Source: Agarivorans sp. TSD2052 | GTDB taxonomy: Bacteria > Pseudomonadota > Gammaproteobacteria > Enterobacterales > Celerinatantimonadaceae | Length of the DNA: 64,000 bases | Direction of reading: 5' to 3' | Assembly: GCF_023238625.1 (NCBI RefSeq) | Contig: NZ_CP096670.1 | Coordinates: forward strand, 3,328,501-3,392,500 | Part shown: in pieces, positions 1 to 9,353 of the stretch | Layout of the letters: every line of letters begins with the position of its first letter | Position numbering within the stretch: the first letter of the stretch is position 1 | Program-made: the position numbers and the translations under genes | Notes under the pieces: model-generated | What the model was told of the DNA's origin: nothing | The model's input: only the letters and a program-made list of their open reading frames with translations | The model's database searches: none

Positions 1-1217
1 TGCCACCGATTAAAGAACTGGCTCGGCGTGCCGAAGAGCACCTTAAAGGTATGGTGGTACCTGGCACCTTGTTTGAAGAATTTGGTTTTAATTACATAGG
101 CCCAATTGACGGCCACGATGTGAAGGGCTTAGTACGCACATTAACTAACATGCGTGATCTTAAAGGCCCACAAATCCTTCATGTGATGACCAAGAAAGGT
201 AAAGGGTATTTACCCGCTGAGCAAGATCCTATCGGTTATCACGGTGTCCCAAAATTTGATCCTAGCCAAAATAATCTGCCCAAAAGTAAAGGCGCGGCAC
301 CAACCTTTTCTAAAGTGTTTGGTGATTGGCTATGCGATATGGCGGCCCAAGACAGTAAGTTGATGGGGATTACCCCAGCGATGCGCGAAGGCTCTGGCAT
401 GGTGCGTTTCTCTAAAGAATTTCCTGAGCAATACTTTGATGTAGCGATTGCCGAACAGCATGCGGTTACTTTTGCCGCTGGTCTCGCCATTGCGGGTTAC
501 CAACCAGTAGTGGCTATTTACAGCACCTTTTTACAGCGCGCTTACGACCAAGTTATTCATGACGTGGCCATTCAAAACTTGCCGGTACTGTTTGCTATAG
601 ACCGCGCTGGCATTGTTGGCGCAGATGGTCCTACCCATCAAGGGGCCTTTGATTTAAGTTATTTACGCACGGTGCCAAACCTAGTGATTATGGCGCCAGC
701 CAATGAAGATGAATGTCGCCAAATGCTTTATACTGGTCACCTTCACCAAGGGCCGGCTGCGGTGCGTTATCCGCGTGGTGGTGCTGACAATACGCCAATT
801 AATACTGACATGACCGCGATGGAAATAGGCAAGGCACGGGTATTACGTGAAGGTAAAAAAATCGCTATTCTCAACTTTGGAAGCCTATTATGCAAAGCCG
901 CTCCGGTAGCCGAACATTTAGACGCAAGCCTGGTGGATATGCGCTTTGTTAAACCACTTGATGAGGCCTGTATTCGCGATGTAGTCGCCACCCATGATGT
1001 GCTAGTAACCCTAGAAGAAAATGCCATATTAGGCGGCGCGGGCTCGGCGGTGAATGAATTTTTGTTCGCCCAGCAGCTGAACCACGTTAAGGTACTTAAC
1101 ATTGGCCTCCCCGACCACTTTGTGGAGCAAGGCAGCCAAGATGAAATATACCAATTGTTAGGTTTAGATAGTGCCGGTATTCAGAATAAAATAGACCGTT
1201 TCTGCCAAAAAAGCTAA
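1..1217 (+). CDS. dxs: 1-deoxy-D-xylulose-5-phosphate synthase, C-terminal part (partial)
   Basis: The gene is cut by the left edge; the open frame runs from base 3, so the first visible ATG at 51 is internal. DXS condenses pyruvate and glyceraldehyde 3-phosphate with thiamine diphosphate, the entry step of the MEP isoprenoid pathway and a precursor source for thiamine and pyridoxal. About 404 residues of the usual ~620 are present. Visible family motifs are GPIDGHD, the central transketolase stretch with [12 protein letters not shown] and [13 protein letters not shown], and the C-terminal transketolase domain ending near CQKS. Only 4 bases separate its stop from the stop of the convergent peptide-binding protein gene. 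Identification is very secure. Confidence 0.97.
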   Translation, partial: PPIKELARRAEEHLKGMVVPGTLFEEFGFNYIGPIDGHDVKGLVRTLTNMRDLKGPQILHVMTKKGKGYLPAEQDPIGYHGVPKFDPSQNNLPKSKGAAPTFSKVFGDWLCDMAAQDSKLMGITPAMREGSGMVRFSKEFPEQYFDVAIAEQHAVTFAAGLAIAGYQPVVAIYSTFLQRAYDQVIHDVAIQNLPVLFAIDRAGIVGADGPTHQGAFDLSYLRTVPNLVIMAPANEDECRQMLYTGHLHQGPAAVRYPRGGADNTPINTDMTAMEIGKARVLREGKKIAILNFGSLLCKAAPVAEHLDASLVDMRFVKPLDEACIRDVVATHDVLVTLEENAILGGAGSAVNEFLFAQQLNHVKVLNIGLPDHFVEQGSQDEIYQLLGLDSAGIQNKIDRFCQKS

Positions 1218-1221
1218 ACCG

Positions 1222-2718
1222 CTAATCAAGCACTTTTAAGTGTTCAAACAATGGAAATGGATTGGCGCGATTAATACTCTTGAGATTGATCCGCTGATTT
1301 AATGCCCATATTTTTCTCTGCCAATACAGCGGGACAAATACCGCTTCTTGATAGAGTTGCAGTTCTAAGCGCTGAATGATTTCAGCCCGGTTTACCTCGT
1401 CAAGCTCTTGCTCTGCCGCAAGAATCAACTGCTCAACGTTCTCATTTTGGTAAGCAGCGCATGAGGTTGTGCTGGACGGTGCGCCACCGTCAGTCTCTTG
1501 TAGATAGATAGCGCGGGCAATGCTTAATACGTTACCAGCATCACTTTGGCGTCGGGTTAACACTAAATCACTGGCACAACTGTCTATTGCTTGTTGATAC
1601 TGCGCTTCGTCTAACCACTGCGGCTTAAGCGTGATATTAACTCTGTCTAGCATGGTAACCAGTTGCGAAACCACTTTGGCTTGGTCTTCAAATAGCAACT
1701 TTGGCACCGCCATGGTGATGCTAAAACCTTTGTCATAGCCAGCTTGCTGTAACAATTGGTGCGCCAGTAACAAATTATAACGCGGTAATAACTGCGGATT
1801 ATAACCAGGCTGGCCGGGAATGCTTAACTGGGTAGACACTAAGGTGTAAGAACCCAATACTTCTGCCAGCCGAGCATTATCAATAGCCAAATTAAGCGCT
1901 TGGCGTACCACTCTATTGGCTAAGGCAGGATGCCCTCGATTAAGCTCTATCGCTAACCACTTTAACCCTTCTGTTTGAATAACCGATAACTGTTGGTCTT
2001 TACTGAGTAATTCGACATAGCTTTGTGGCACATGATCAACCACGTCTACATCTCGCGAGAACAAGCTAGCCATACGCATTTCAGATTGCTTAATCGGCAC
2101 CACTTTTATCTGCGTGATATTGCTCCGGGATTTTCGCCAATACGCCTTGTTGATAGAAAATTCGGTGACTATCCCTGGTACATAACGCTCAAGCTTGAAC
2201 GGCCCAGTACCGGAAATACCGGTGACTTCATCGCTATCATCAGAGGCAAGGTAATGCTGTTTATCCGCTGGGAATATATAGCTCAAACGCTGAATCAATT
2301 GTGAGAATGGGCGATATGTTTTCACTTCAAAGGTGAGTTGATTGATAGCCCTTAAGCTTTTTATCGGCGCGAATAGGCTTTTTAAGTGCGATTGCTGGCT
2401 AATTTTATCAAAGGTCCACGCGACATCTTCGGCTGTTAGTGGATTCCCCGAATGGAAGCTAATCCCCGATTTGAGTTCAAACTGAATTTGCGTTGGCGAG
2501 ATAATCTTCCACCTAGCCACTAAACGCGCACCAGCCTGGCCGTTTTGGTCAAACAGAAACAAGGGGTCAAACAGTAAATGATTAACAAAGTTACTACTGG
2601 CATCAAGCTCATCAACAATCACACTGGGCTTAGTTTGAAAAGCAGTACCCCAGACCAACGATTTTGCCTCTGCGAATGTCAAACAGCTAACGCCACCAAG
2701 CAATAGGGTGAGCACCAT
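1222..2718 (-). CDS. ABC transporter substrate-binding protein, family 5 (orphan)
   Basis: A periplasmic peptide/oligopeptide-binding protein of the SBP_bac_5 (DppA/SapA) family, about 498 residues. The ORF is open to a TTG at 2826, but that start lies inside a terminator hairpin and lacks a ribosome site. The ATG at 2718 gives a signal peptide (MVLTLLLGGV, cleavage near FAEA), so it is preferred. Family features seen are LLFDPLFLFD, the FHSGNPLTAEDVAWTF segment and GTGPFKLERY. It follows the dpp operon on the same strand but beyond that operon's terminator, so it is probably transcribed separately or by readthrough. The ligand is unknown; only about 35% of its layout resembles the true DppA, so a different peptide or an antimicrobial peptide (SapA-like) role is possible. 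Confidence 0.8.
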   Translation of the reverse strand: MVLTLLLGGVSCLTFAEAKSLVWGTAFQTKPSVIVDELDASSNFVNHLLFDPLFLFDQNGQAGARLVARWKIISPTQIQFELKSGISFHSGNPLTAEDVAWTFDKISQQSHLKSLFAPIKSLRAINQLTFEVKTYRPFSQLIQRLSYIFPADKQHYLASDDSDEVTGISGTGPFKLERYVPGIVTEFSINKAYWRKSRSNITQIKVVPIKQSEMRMASLFSRDVDVVDHVPQSYVELLSKDQQLSVIQTEGLKWLAIELNRGHPALANRVVRQALNLAIDNARLAEVLGSYTLVSTQLSIPGQPGYNPQLLPRYNLLLAHQLLQQAGYDKGFSITMAVPKLLFEDQAKVVSQLVTMLDRVNITLKPQWLDEAQYQQAIDSCASDLVLTRRQSDAGNVLSIARAIYLQETDGGAPSSTTSCAAYQNENVEQLILAAEQELDEVNRAEIIQRLELQLYQEAVFVPLYWQRKIWALNQRINLKSINRANPFPLFEHLKVLD

Positions 2719-2810
2719 CCATCTCAGTTTCGCTGTATCTAGAGCTAGCAATAGCAACGCCTTAGTTCCTCTTTTCGGTAATTCAGCTAAGTTACACGGG
2801 ATGAAGCAAT

Positions 2811-2837
2811 AAAAAAAGCGGGACAAGCCCGCTTTTT
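2811..2837 (-). terminator. Rho-independent terminator of the dpp operon
   Basis: GCGGG at 2818-2822 pairs with CCCGC at 2828-2832 around ACAAG, and the stem extends through A-T pairs. Read on the minus strand it is followed by seven T. It sits just after the dppF stop and upstream of the orphan binding-protein gene. A shorter T run on the other side means it could act in both directions. Confidence 0.8.
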
Positions 2838-2854
2838 ACTGATTTTCAAAGTAC

Positions 2855-3889
2855 TTAGGCTATTCGCCCCTCTTCTAAGGCAAAACATGCCACTTGCGCA
2901 TTCCCAGCACTAAGCAATACCGGCTGTTCTTGCGTGCAACGCTCATTAGCGTAACGGCAACGCGCATGGAAAGCACAACCTTTAGGCGGATTAAGCGGTG
3001 AAGGTAACTCACCTTCTAGCTTAATTTTCTCACGGCGGTGAGCGGGGTCTAAACGTGGTGTACTCGACAACAAGGCTTGGGTGTATGGGTGTTTAGGGTT
3101 AGTAAACAACTCTTCGCAAGACGCATATTCAACCGCTTTACCGAGATACATCACCATCACTTCGTCAGCAATGTGCTCTACAACCGATAAATCATGCGAG
3201 ATAAAAATGTAGCTTAAGCCCATTTCTTCTTGCAGATCCATCATTAAGTTAAGCACCTGAGCTTGCACAGACACGTCTAAGGCCGATACAGGTTCATCGG
3301 CAACCACAACCTTAGGGTCGAGCATTAAACCGCGAGCAATGGCGATACGCTGACGCTGACCGCCAGAGAACATATGTGGATAGCGATCATAATGTTCAGG
3401 GCGTAACCCTACTTTGCTTAACATGGCTAAGGCTTTTTGCTTGCGCTCTGCTTTGCTCATGTCGCTGTTAATCACCAAAGGCTCTTCTAAAATAGTGCCT
3501 ACCTTCTTACGAGGGTTAAGCGAACCATAGGGATTTTGGAAGATAATTTGGATTTTTTGGCGCAAAGCTTTGGCAGCATCTTTACCTAGACTAAGAATGT
3601 CTTTTCCATCAAAACACAGTTCTCCTGCAGTGGGGGTTTCAATCATGGTCAGTACCCGTGCAAGGGTTGATTTACCACAACCAGACTCACCCACTACCGC
3701 TAAGGTTTTACCTTTTTCAAGCTTAAAACTCACTCCATCTAAGGCTTTAACCGTAGCATCTGGTTTAAACATACCGGCTTTCACGTGGTAGTGTTTAGTT
3801 ACCCCGTTGACCGACAACACAGACTCTTGCTGTTGCGGTTCAGCCTTCTGAGAGTCTAGCGCTGCGGCTTTCATTATCGTGTCACTCAT
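2855..3889 (-). CDS. dppF: Dipeptide ABC transporter ATP-binding protein DppF
   Basis: One of two ATPases powering the dipeptide importer. The 344-residue protein shows Walker [10 protein letters not shown] at 67-75, the Q-loop, the ABC signature FSGGQRQR at 174-181 and Walker B VVVADEP at 194-200. A C-terminal oligopeptide-transporter tail with clustered cysteines ([15 protein letters not shown]) is typical of DppF/OppF. Its start overlaps the end of dppD by 4 bases, implying translational coupling. The N-terminal 20 residues are a glutamine-rich extension of no known role. It is the last gene of dppABCDF. The nearest alternative names are OppF or SapF; gene order favours DppF. Confidence 0.92.
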   Translation of the reverse strand: MSDTIMKAAALDSQKAEPQQQESVLSVNGVTKHYHVKAGMFKPDATVKALDGVSFKLEKGKTLAVVGESGCGKSTLARVLTMIETPTAGELCFDGKDILSLGKDAAKALRQKIQIIFQNPYGSLNPRKKVGTILEEPLVINSDMSKAERKQKALAMLSKVGLRPEHYDRYPHMFSGGQRQRIAIARGLMLDPKVVVADEPVSALDVSVQAQVLNLMMDLQEEMGLSYIFISHDLSVVEHIADEVMVMYLGKAVEYASCEELFTNPKHPYTQALLSSTPRLDPAHRREKIKLEGELPSPLNPPKGCAFHARCRYANERCTQEQPVLLSAGNAQVACFALEEGRIA

Positions 3890-4866
3890 GCGCTTGGTCT
3901 CCCTGCGTCATCTAGCGGCGTAAAACAACGAACTTGACGTACGCCCTCGCCTTGCATGCTTGGTCGCTCATTACGGCAACGTTCTGTTGCATAAGGGCAG
4001 CGAGGGTTAAGCAAGCAGCCTACTGGGCGGTCAAATGCACCTGGTACCACACCTGGCAACGCATCTAAACGCGCTTTACCTAGCGACGACTCTGGCAGTG
4101 AACGCAGTAACGCTTGGGTGTAAGGGTGTTTAGGTTTAGAGAAAATTTCTTCTGCCGGGCCAGATTCAACCACTTGACCCGCATACATAACAATCACTCG
4201 GTGAGCAGACTCAGCGACTAACGCCAAATCGTGAGTAATTAATACCAAGCCCATGTTTTTTTGCTTTTGTAGATCGAGCAATAGGTCCACAATCTGCGCT
4301 TGAATGGTCACATCTAAGGCAGTGGTTGGTTCATCGGCAATCAGCAATTTAGGATCACAAGCAATCGCCATTGCTATCATCACCCGCTGGCTCATGCCGC
4401 CAGACAATTGGTGTGGATAGGTTTTCAAGCGAGACTCTGGGTCAGGAATACCCACTTGGTCTAACAATTCGATAACCCGCTGACGACGCCACTTTTTATT
4501 ACCACTTTGGTGAATTTTTAAAGCTTCACTGATTTGATACTCAACCGTGTAGCAAGGGTTAAGGCTAGACATAGGCTCTTGGAAGATCATCGCGATTTCA
4601 GCGCCAGTGATAGCGCGTCGCTTATTCTCTGACATCGCCAACAAATCTTGGCCTTCAAACTTAAGCGTATCAGCGGTGACCTTTCCTGGGTAATCAATCA
4701 AGCCCATAATCGATAAAGAGCTGACACTCTTACCGGAACCGGACTCACCCACGATGCCAACAATTTCACCTTTCTCTACGCTGTAACCCACTTGGTCTAC
4801 CGCGCGAAAAGGATTCTCTCCATCACCAAATTCAACAGTGAGGTTATTAACTTCTAATAAAGACAC
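3886..4866 (-). CDS. dppD: Dipeptide ABC transporter ATP-binding protein DppD
   Basis: The second ATPase of the peptide importer, 326 residues. Walker A GESGSGKS lies at 40-47, the signature LSGGMSQR at 154-161 (the [12 protein letters not shown] form is typical of DppD), and Walker B LLIADEP near 174-180. The C-terminal oligopeptide tail contains the cysteine cluster [15 protein letters not shown], which in DppD homologues can hold an iron-sulphur cluster. It lies 10 bases after dppC and overlaps dppF by 4 bases, so the pair is co-translated. It would sit at the cytoplasmic face of the DppBC channel. Confidence 0.92.
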   Translation of the reverse strand: MSLLEVNNLTVEFGDGENPFRAVDQVGYSVEKGEIVGIVGESGSGKSVSSLSIMGLIDYPGKVTADTLKFEGQDLLAMSENKRRAITGAEIAMIFQEPMSSLNPCYTVEYQISEALKIHQSGNKKWRRQRVIELLDQVGIPDPESRLKTYPHQLSGGMSQRVMIAMAIACDPKLLIADEPTTALDVTIQAQIVDLLLDLQKQKNMGLVLITHDLALVAESAHRVIVMYAGQVVESGPAEEIFSKPKHPYTQALLRSLPESSLGKARLDALPGVVPGAFDRPVGCLLNPRCPYATERCRNERPSMQGEGVRQVRCFTPLDDAGRPSA

Positions 4867-4876
4867 GACTAATCTC

Positions 4877-5779
4877 CTACTGCTTTAGCTTAGGATCGAG
4901 GGCATCACGCAAGCCATCGCCCATTAAGTTAAAGGCTAATACGGTTAACAGAATGACTAGGCCAGGGAAGGTAACCACCCACCACGCGCGCTGTACAAAC
5001 TGTAAGGCATCAGCCAACATGCTTCCCCACTCAGGTTGTGGCGGCTGTGCGCCCAAACCTAAGAAGCCTAAAGCAGCCATATCCAAAATAGCGTTAGAAA
5101 AACCTAAAGTAGCTTGCACAATTAACGGGGCTAAACAGTTAGGTAAAATAGTAATAAACATTAAACGCAGTGAACCCGCACCAGCCACTCGTGAAGATAT
5201 TACGTAGTCTTTGTTTAGCTCGGCAATGGTAGAGGCTCGCGTTAAGCGCACATAGTGAGGCAACGATACAATGGCAATCGCCATCGCAGCATTAAAAATA
5301 CTTGGGCCCAAGATAGCCACAATCGCAATCGCCAATAGCAGGCTTGGCATCGCCAGCATAATATCAACCGCTCGCATAATCACGGTTTCAATGGTGCCCC
5401 TAAAAAAGCCTGCGATTAAGCCAAACATGACGCCTAAGCCTAGAGAAAGGGTCACGACGAGAACACCAATAAATAGTGATAATTGTGCGCCGTGAATCAG
5501 ACGAGACAAAATATCACGGCCTACATCATCGGTACCTAGTAGGTAAGAACTATTTCCGCCATCTAGCCAAGCGGGAGGTAATAATAGCGCATCACGATAT
5601 TGCTCAACCGGTGAATGCGGAGCAATCACACTGGCAAATATTGCGATGATTAAAATACAAATAATGAAAACCAAGCCAATCACAGCGCCGGTATTTTGGC
5701 TAAAGTAACCCCAAAATTCTTGCAGCGGGGTTTGCACTTGTGGCCCTGTAGTAGCAGGGCTAGTTGTTTGTTCTGACAT
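4877..5779 (-). CDS. dppC: Dipeptide ABC transporter permease DppC
   Basis: Inner-membrane permease of the dipeptide importer, 300 residues. A cytoplasmic N-terminus (OppC_N domain) leads to a first membrane helix at about 34-55, a periplasmic segment, then the BPD_transp_1 core with five more helices. The EAA loop that docks the ATPases is seen around [15 protein letters not shown] and [10 protein letters not shown]. It lies 14 bases downstream of dppB and 10 bases upstream of dppD, in the usual operon order. Length and order match the family; the choice between Dpp and other peptide specificities rests on the operon as a whole. Confidence 0.93.
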   Translation of the reverse strand: MSEQTTSPATTGPQVQTPLQEFWGYFSQNTGAVIGLVFIICILIIAIFASVIAPHSPVEQYRDALLLPPAWLDGGNSSYLLGTDDVGRDILSRLIHGAQLSLFIGVLVVTLSLGLGVMFGLIAGFFRGTIETVIMRAVDIMLAMPSLLLAIAIVAILGPSIFNAAMAIAIVSLPHYVRLTRASTIAELNKDYVISSRVAGAGSLRLMFITILPNCLAPLIVQATLGFSNAILDMAALGFLGLGAQPPQPEWGSMLADALQFVQRAWWVVTFPGLVILLTVLAFNLMGDGLRDALDPKLKQ

Positions 5780-5793
5780 TAAAATATGCTCCG

Positions 5794-6804
5794 TTATTTG
5801 CTATGACGGATCCGTGGGTTAACCACGCCGTACATAATGTCTACTAGCAAATTAACTACAATAATGATGGTGGCGACAATTAAAATACCACCTTGTACTA
5901 CAGGATAATCGCGACGACCAATCGATTCGATAAGCCATTTACCAATACCAGGCCAAGCGAAAATGGTTTCGGTTAAAATGGCACCTGAAAGTAGAATCCC
6001 CACCTGCAAGCCAATCACCGTAATCACCGGGATAAGCGCATTACGCAAAGCGTGCACCACAATCACTCGCATTGGCGCCATACCTTTTGAACGGGCAGTA
6101 CGAATGTAATCTTCACCTAACACTTCTAGCATTGAAGAGCGTGTCATACGGGCAATCACTGCCATTGGAATAGTGCCCAATACAATACTAGGTAACACCA
6201 GGTGATGCAGTGCTGAGGCAAATGCGCCCTCTTCACCTGATAACAAGGTATCGATTAACATAAAGCCGGTAACTTCATCGATCCAATAAGTAACATCTAG
6301 CCTACCGGAGACGGGCGTGATCCCTAGGTGAACTGAAAACACTAACATTAACAGTAGTGCCCACCAGAATATGGGCATCGAATAGCCGGTTAAAGAAAAG
6401 GTCATTACCGAGTGGTCAAATATGGACCCTCGTTTCACCGCCGCGATAATGCCGCAGGGCAGCCCGACCAAAATAGCAAATAATGCCGCGCAAGATGCCA
6501 ATTCCACCGTGGCTGGAAATAGCGTCATAAATTCTTCGGTTACAGGTGTCTTGGTGATTAATGAACGACCAAGATCTCCACTCGCAATATTTTTCACATA
6601 ATCAAAGTATTGGACCAACAAGGGTTGATCTAAGCCTAATTCGGCACGCAAGGCAGCATGACGCTCAGGTGACACGCCTCTTTCTCCCGCCATGACTTCA
6701 ATTGGATCACCAGGAATTAGGCGAATTAGCGTAAAGGTTAAAAGAGTAATGCCGATGAAGGTGGGTATTACCAACATCAATTTTTTTATAATAAATTGAA
6801 ACAT
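5794..6804 (-). CDS. dppB: Dipeptide ABC transporter permease DppB
   Basis: The partner permease, 336 residues and so of normal DppB length. It begins with a membrane helix (LMLVIPTFIGITLLTFTLIR), followed by the conserved periplasmic loop PGDPIEVMAGERG and the BPD_transp_1 core. The EAA loop for ATPase docking is around EVLGEDYIRTARSKG and LRNALIPV. It follows dppA after a 58-base gap that holds a strong hairpin, an arrangement that often lowers permease expression relative to the binding protein. It would form the transport channel with DppC. Confidence 0.93.
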   Translation of the reverse strand: MFQFIIKKLMLVIPTFIGITLLTFTLIRLIPGDPIEVMAGERGVSPERHAALRAELGLDQPLLVQYFDYVKNIASGDLGRSLITKTPVTEEFMTLFPATVELASCAALFAILVGLPCGIIAAVKRGSIFDHSVMTFSLTGYSMPIFWWALLLMLVFSVHLGITPVSGRLDVTYWIDEVTGFMLIDTLLSGEEGAFASALHHLVLPSIVLGTIPMAVIARMTRSSMLEVLGEDYIRTARSKGMAPMRVIVVHALRNALIPVITVIGLQVGILLSGAILTETIFAWPGIGKWLIESIGRRDYPVVQGGILIVATIIIVVNLLVDIMYGVVNPRIRHSK

Positions 6805-6832
6805 AACTACAGCTCTGTGTCTGAAGGAAGGA

Positions 6833-6854
6833 AAGGGGCTGTTGCCAGCCCCTT
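6833..6854 (-). promoter_or_regulatory. Intercistronic hairpin between dppA and dppB
   Basis: AAGGGGCT at 6833-6840 and AGCCCCTT at 6847-6854 form a perfect 8-bp stem with a 6-base loop. On the minus strand it is followed by CC-interrupted T bases rather than a true T run. Such hairpins after a binding-protein gene commonly stabilise the upstream mRNA or partly terminate, giving excess binding protein. The role here is inferred. Confidence 0.6.
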
Positions 6855-6862
6855 AAGGATTA

Positions 6863-8458
6863 CTATTTTAGCGACACGCCATAGAAGTGGTGACCGCCTA
6901 GAGGGTCAATCTTAAAGCCTTGAACTTCTTTACGAAGTGGCTTGTAAGCCACTGAGTGAGCGATAGTGATCCAAGGAGCTTGCTCTTTGAAAATCATCTG
7001 CGCTTCTTCGTATAGCGGTGTACGATCTGCTTGAACAGAAATCTGCTTAGCTTTCATGATCACGTCATTGAATGGTTTATGACACCACATTGCACGGTTA
7101 CCGCCACCAACAGCATCACAACCTAGCAATACACTTAGGAAGTTATCTGGGTCACCATTATCACCGGTCCAACCTAGCAATACCGTATCGTGTTCGCCTT
7201 GCTTAGAACGCTTAAGGTATTCACCCCATTCGTAGCTAACGATCTCAGCTGTCACACCGACTTTCGCCCAATCAGCTTGAATCACTTCAGCCATACGACG
7301 CGCGTTAGGGTTATAAGGACGTTGAACTGGCATTGCCCAAATATTGGTCTTAAGGTCAGTAATACCCGCTTCCGCTAATAATGCTTTGGCTTTTACCGGA
7401 TCGTAAGAGTAATCAACAACTTTTTCGTTGTAAGACCACATTGTTGGTGGGATTGGGTTCTTAGCGATTTTACCGCTACCCTGGAATACCGCATCAATAA
7501 TCGCTTGCTTGTTAACCGCTAGGCTAAGCGCTTGGCGCACTTTAACGTTATCAAACGGCGCTTTTTGGGTATTGAATGCGAGGTAACCAACGTTCAAACC
7601 TTCTTGGCTTAATAAGTTGATGTCTGGGTCTTTCTGCATTTGCTCAACATCAGCAGGGTTTGGATAAGGCATTACATGACATTCGCCAGCTTTAAGCTTA
7701 GCGTAACGTACTGAAGCATCAGGCGTAATTGAGAATACCAAACGGTCAATGGCTGGAGCGCCTTGCCAGTAATCAGCATTACCTACGTAACGAATGATTG
7801 AGTCTTTTTGGTATTGTACTTTTTGGAAAGGACCGGTACCCACTGGGTCAAGGTCTAATTTCTCAGGCGTACCCGCCGCTAGCATTGCGTCGGCTTGTTC
7901 GGCTGAAAATACCGATGCAAAATCCATCGCCATATTGGCGATAAATGGTGCTTCAGGCTTGCTTAACACAAACTTAACGGTGTAATCGTCAACTTTAACG
8001 ATTTCTTTCACAAGATCGTTCATGCCCATGCCACTGTAGTACTCGTAAGAACCACCTGACACTTTATGGTATGGATGCTCTGGATCGTCTTGACGTTCAA
8101 AGGTGAATACTACGTCGTCAGCATTGAAGTCACGGCTTGGTTTAAAGCCTTTTTTCTGAGTATGGAATTTTACGCCTTTGCGCAAGTGAAAAGTATACTC
8201 TAGACCATCTTCAGAAACTTCCCAAGACTCAGCTAAGCCTGGAACAACGTTAGTTGTACCTACTTCAAACTCAACCAAACGGTTAAATATGGTCTTAGAA
8301 GACGCATCAAATGTGGTTCCAGCTGTGTATAAGCTAGGGTTGAAACCTTCTGGGCTGCCTTCTGAACAAAAGACAAATGTTTGTGTTTTAGCCTGTGCGC
8401 TTACCGCAATCGCACTTGCAACTAGTGCAAAAGACAGCTTCGCTAATCCTTTTTTCAT
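6863..8458 (-). CDS. dppA: Dipeptide-binding protein DppA
   Basis: Periplasmic binding protein that delivers di/tripeptides to DppBC. The 531 residues start with a signal peptide (MKKGLAKLSF... cleaved after SAQA) and contain SBP_bac_5 landmarks: GTTNVVPGLAESWE, LRKGVKFH, DPVGTGPFQ and LAFNTQKAPFDNVKVRQAL. It is the first gene of the operon dppABCDF. A 390-base gap upstream holds the promoter. The codon usage is strongly biased and regular, as expected of an abundant periplasmic protein. Haem-binding and dipeptide roles are both known for DppA; which applies here cannot be read from sequence. Confidence 0.93.
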   Translation of the reverse strand: MKKGLAKLSFALVASAIAVSAQAKTQTFVFCSEGSPEGFNPSLYTAGTTFDASSKTIFNRLVEFEVGTTNVVPGLAESWEVSEDGLEYTFHLRKGVKFHTQKKGFKPSRDFNADDVVFTFERQDDPEHPYHKVSGGSYEYYSGMGMNDLVKEIVKVDDYTVKFVLSKPEAPFIANMAMDFASVFSAEQADAMLAAGTPEKLDLDPVGTGPFQKVQYQKDSIIRYVGNADYWQGAPAIDRLVFSITPDASVRYAKLKAGECHVMPYPNPADVEQMQKDPDINLLSQEGLNVGYLAFNTQKAPFDNVKVRQALSLAVNKQAIIDAVFQGSGKIAKNPIPPTMWSYNEKVVDYSYDPVKAKALLAEAGITDLKTNIWAMPVQRPYNPNARRMAEVIQADWAKVGVTAEIVSYEWGEYLKRSKQGEHDTVLLGWTGDNGDPDNFLSVLLGCDAVGGGNRAMWCHKPFNDVIMKAKQISVQADRTPLYEEAQMIFKEQAPWITIAHSVAYKPLRKEVQGFKIDPLGGHHFYGVSLK

Positions 8459-8848
8459 TATCGTTCTCCGTGTGACATCTTGTCATGTATGCAACCGTTA
8501 TGACTGCATTTTCGGTGTGTTTGCGAATAGACTAATAATTGTTGTTGTTGATAAATCTAGACCCTGTTCTTAAAAACACCCCCATTAAAGGTGAATTTGT
8601 GAGCTGAGTTAGATCAAATCAGGTCTTATCCGCTTTTTGCCCGTTATAAACTAGTATTTTTATCTGCCAGTGTAAATAGCATAGACAGGATTTTATAACA
8701 CAAAATGAAGCTGCCACAGTCAAAGTGATTAGAGATTCGCTATAAGATCATATTTATGCAAAAAGGAATAAGCTTATGTAATGTTTACATAAGCAGAATC
8801 AACTACAATTGAGGGATTAGAAAAAGGAAAATTGGTGAGAATGATTAA
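8459..8848. other. Intergenic region: dppA promoter side and end of the rib operon
   Basis: No credible gene is seen in these 390 bases. The dppA ribosome site (GGAG-like, read on the minus strand) is at its left edge. The right part holds a perfect inverted repeat at 8772-8794, listed separately. The middle is AT-rich and probably contains the dppA promoter, but I could not choose convincing -35 and -10 elements. Confidence 0.5.
8772..8794 (-). terminator. Perfect inverted repeat, likely terminator of the rib-nusB-thiL-pgpA operon
   Basis: GCTTATGTAA at 8772-8781 and TTACATAAGC at 8785-8794 form a perfect 10-bp stem with a 3-base loop. On the minus strand, downstream of the pgpA stop, it is followed by TTATTCCTTTTT. 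The T-rich tail suggests a terminator, but the AT-rich symmetric stem could also be a protein-binding site. Confidence 0.55.
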
Positions 8849-9328
8849 TTAGGCGAAAACAAACAGCACAACTTGCAAACAAATTGCTGCAAACACCCCT
8901 GCTAATACGTCATCTATCATTATACCGAAGCCACCATGAACTTTTTTATCTAAAATTTTGATCGGCCAAGGCTTTAATACATCAAAAAATCGAAATAATA
9001 CAAATCCAAGCAATACATTGAGTGGTGAAAGTGGCACCGCCAGCATGGTTATCCAATAGCCAACAAACTCATCCCAAACAATTCCACCATGGTCATGAAC
9101 GCCCATGGCGTCACTGGCTTTTTGGCAGCACCATACACCAAATACGAAAGAAACGAATAGCACCGTAATGTATTGCCAGAGAGGTAAACCTGAAAGAAGT
9201 AAATAAAGCGGAATTGCAGCCACAGTACCAAAAGTACCCGGCGCTTTAGGGGCTAAGCCGCTACCAAAGCCAACGGCACAAAGGTGAAGCGGATTACGTA
9301 AGTTTAGCTTAGCTAAAGCCTTATCCAT
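8849..9328 (-). CDS. pgpA: Phosphatidylglycerophosphatase A
   Basis: Inner-membrane enzyme that dephosphorylates phosphatidylglycerophosphate to phosphatidylglycerol. The 159-residue length is usual for PgpA. The conserved GFGSGLAPKAPGTFGT segment occurs at about 20-35, and the charged conserved stretches WDEFVGYW and MIDDVLAG follow, with about four hydrophobic segments. It is the last gene of the nrdR-rib-nusB-thiL-pgpA run, 25 bases after thiL, an order common in gammaproteobacteria. The hairpin at 8772-8794 probably ends the transcript. Confidence 0.95.
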   Translation of the reverse strand: MDKALAKLNLRNPLHLCAVGFGSGLAPKAPGTFGTVAAIPLYLLLSGLPLWQYITVLFVSFVFGVWCCQKASDAMGVHDHGGIVWDEFVGYWITMLAVPLSPLNVLLGFVLFRFFDVLKPWPIKILDKKVHGGFGIMIDDVLAGVFAAICLQVVLFVFA

Positions 9329-9353
9329 TAATGGTTTTCTCTACTTTTTAGGT

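Noticed and set aside
8459..8540. A possible CRP or Pho site (TGTGACATCTTGTCATG) before dppA
   Set aside because: The half-sites do not have the 6-base CRP or 11-base Pho spacing.
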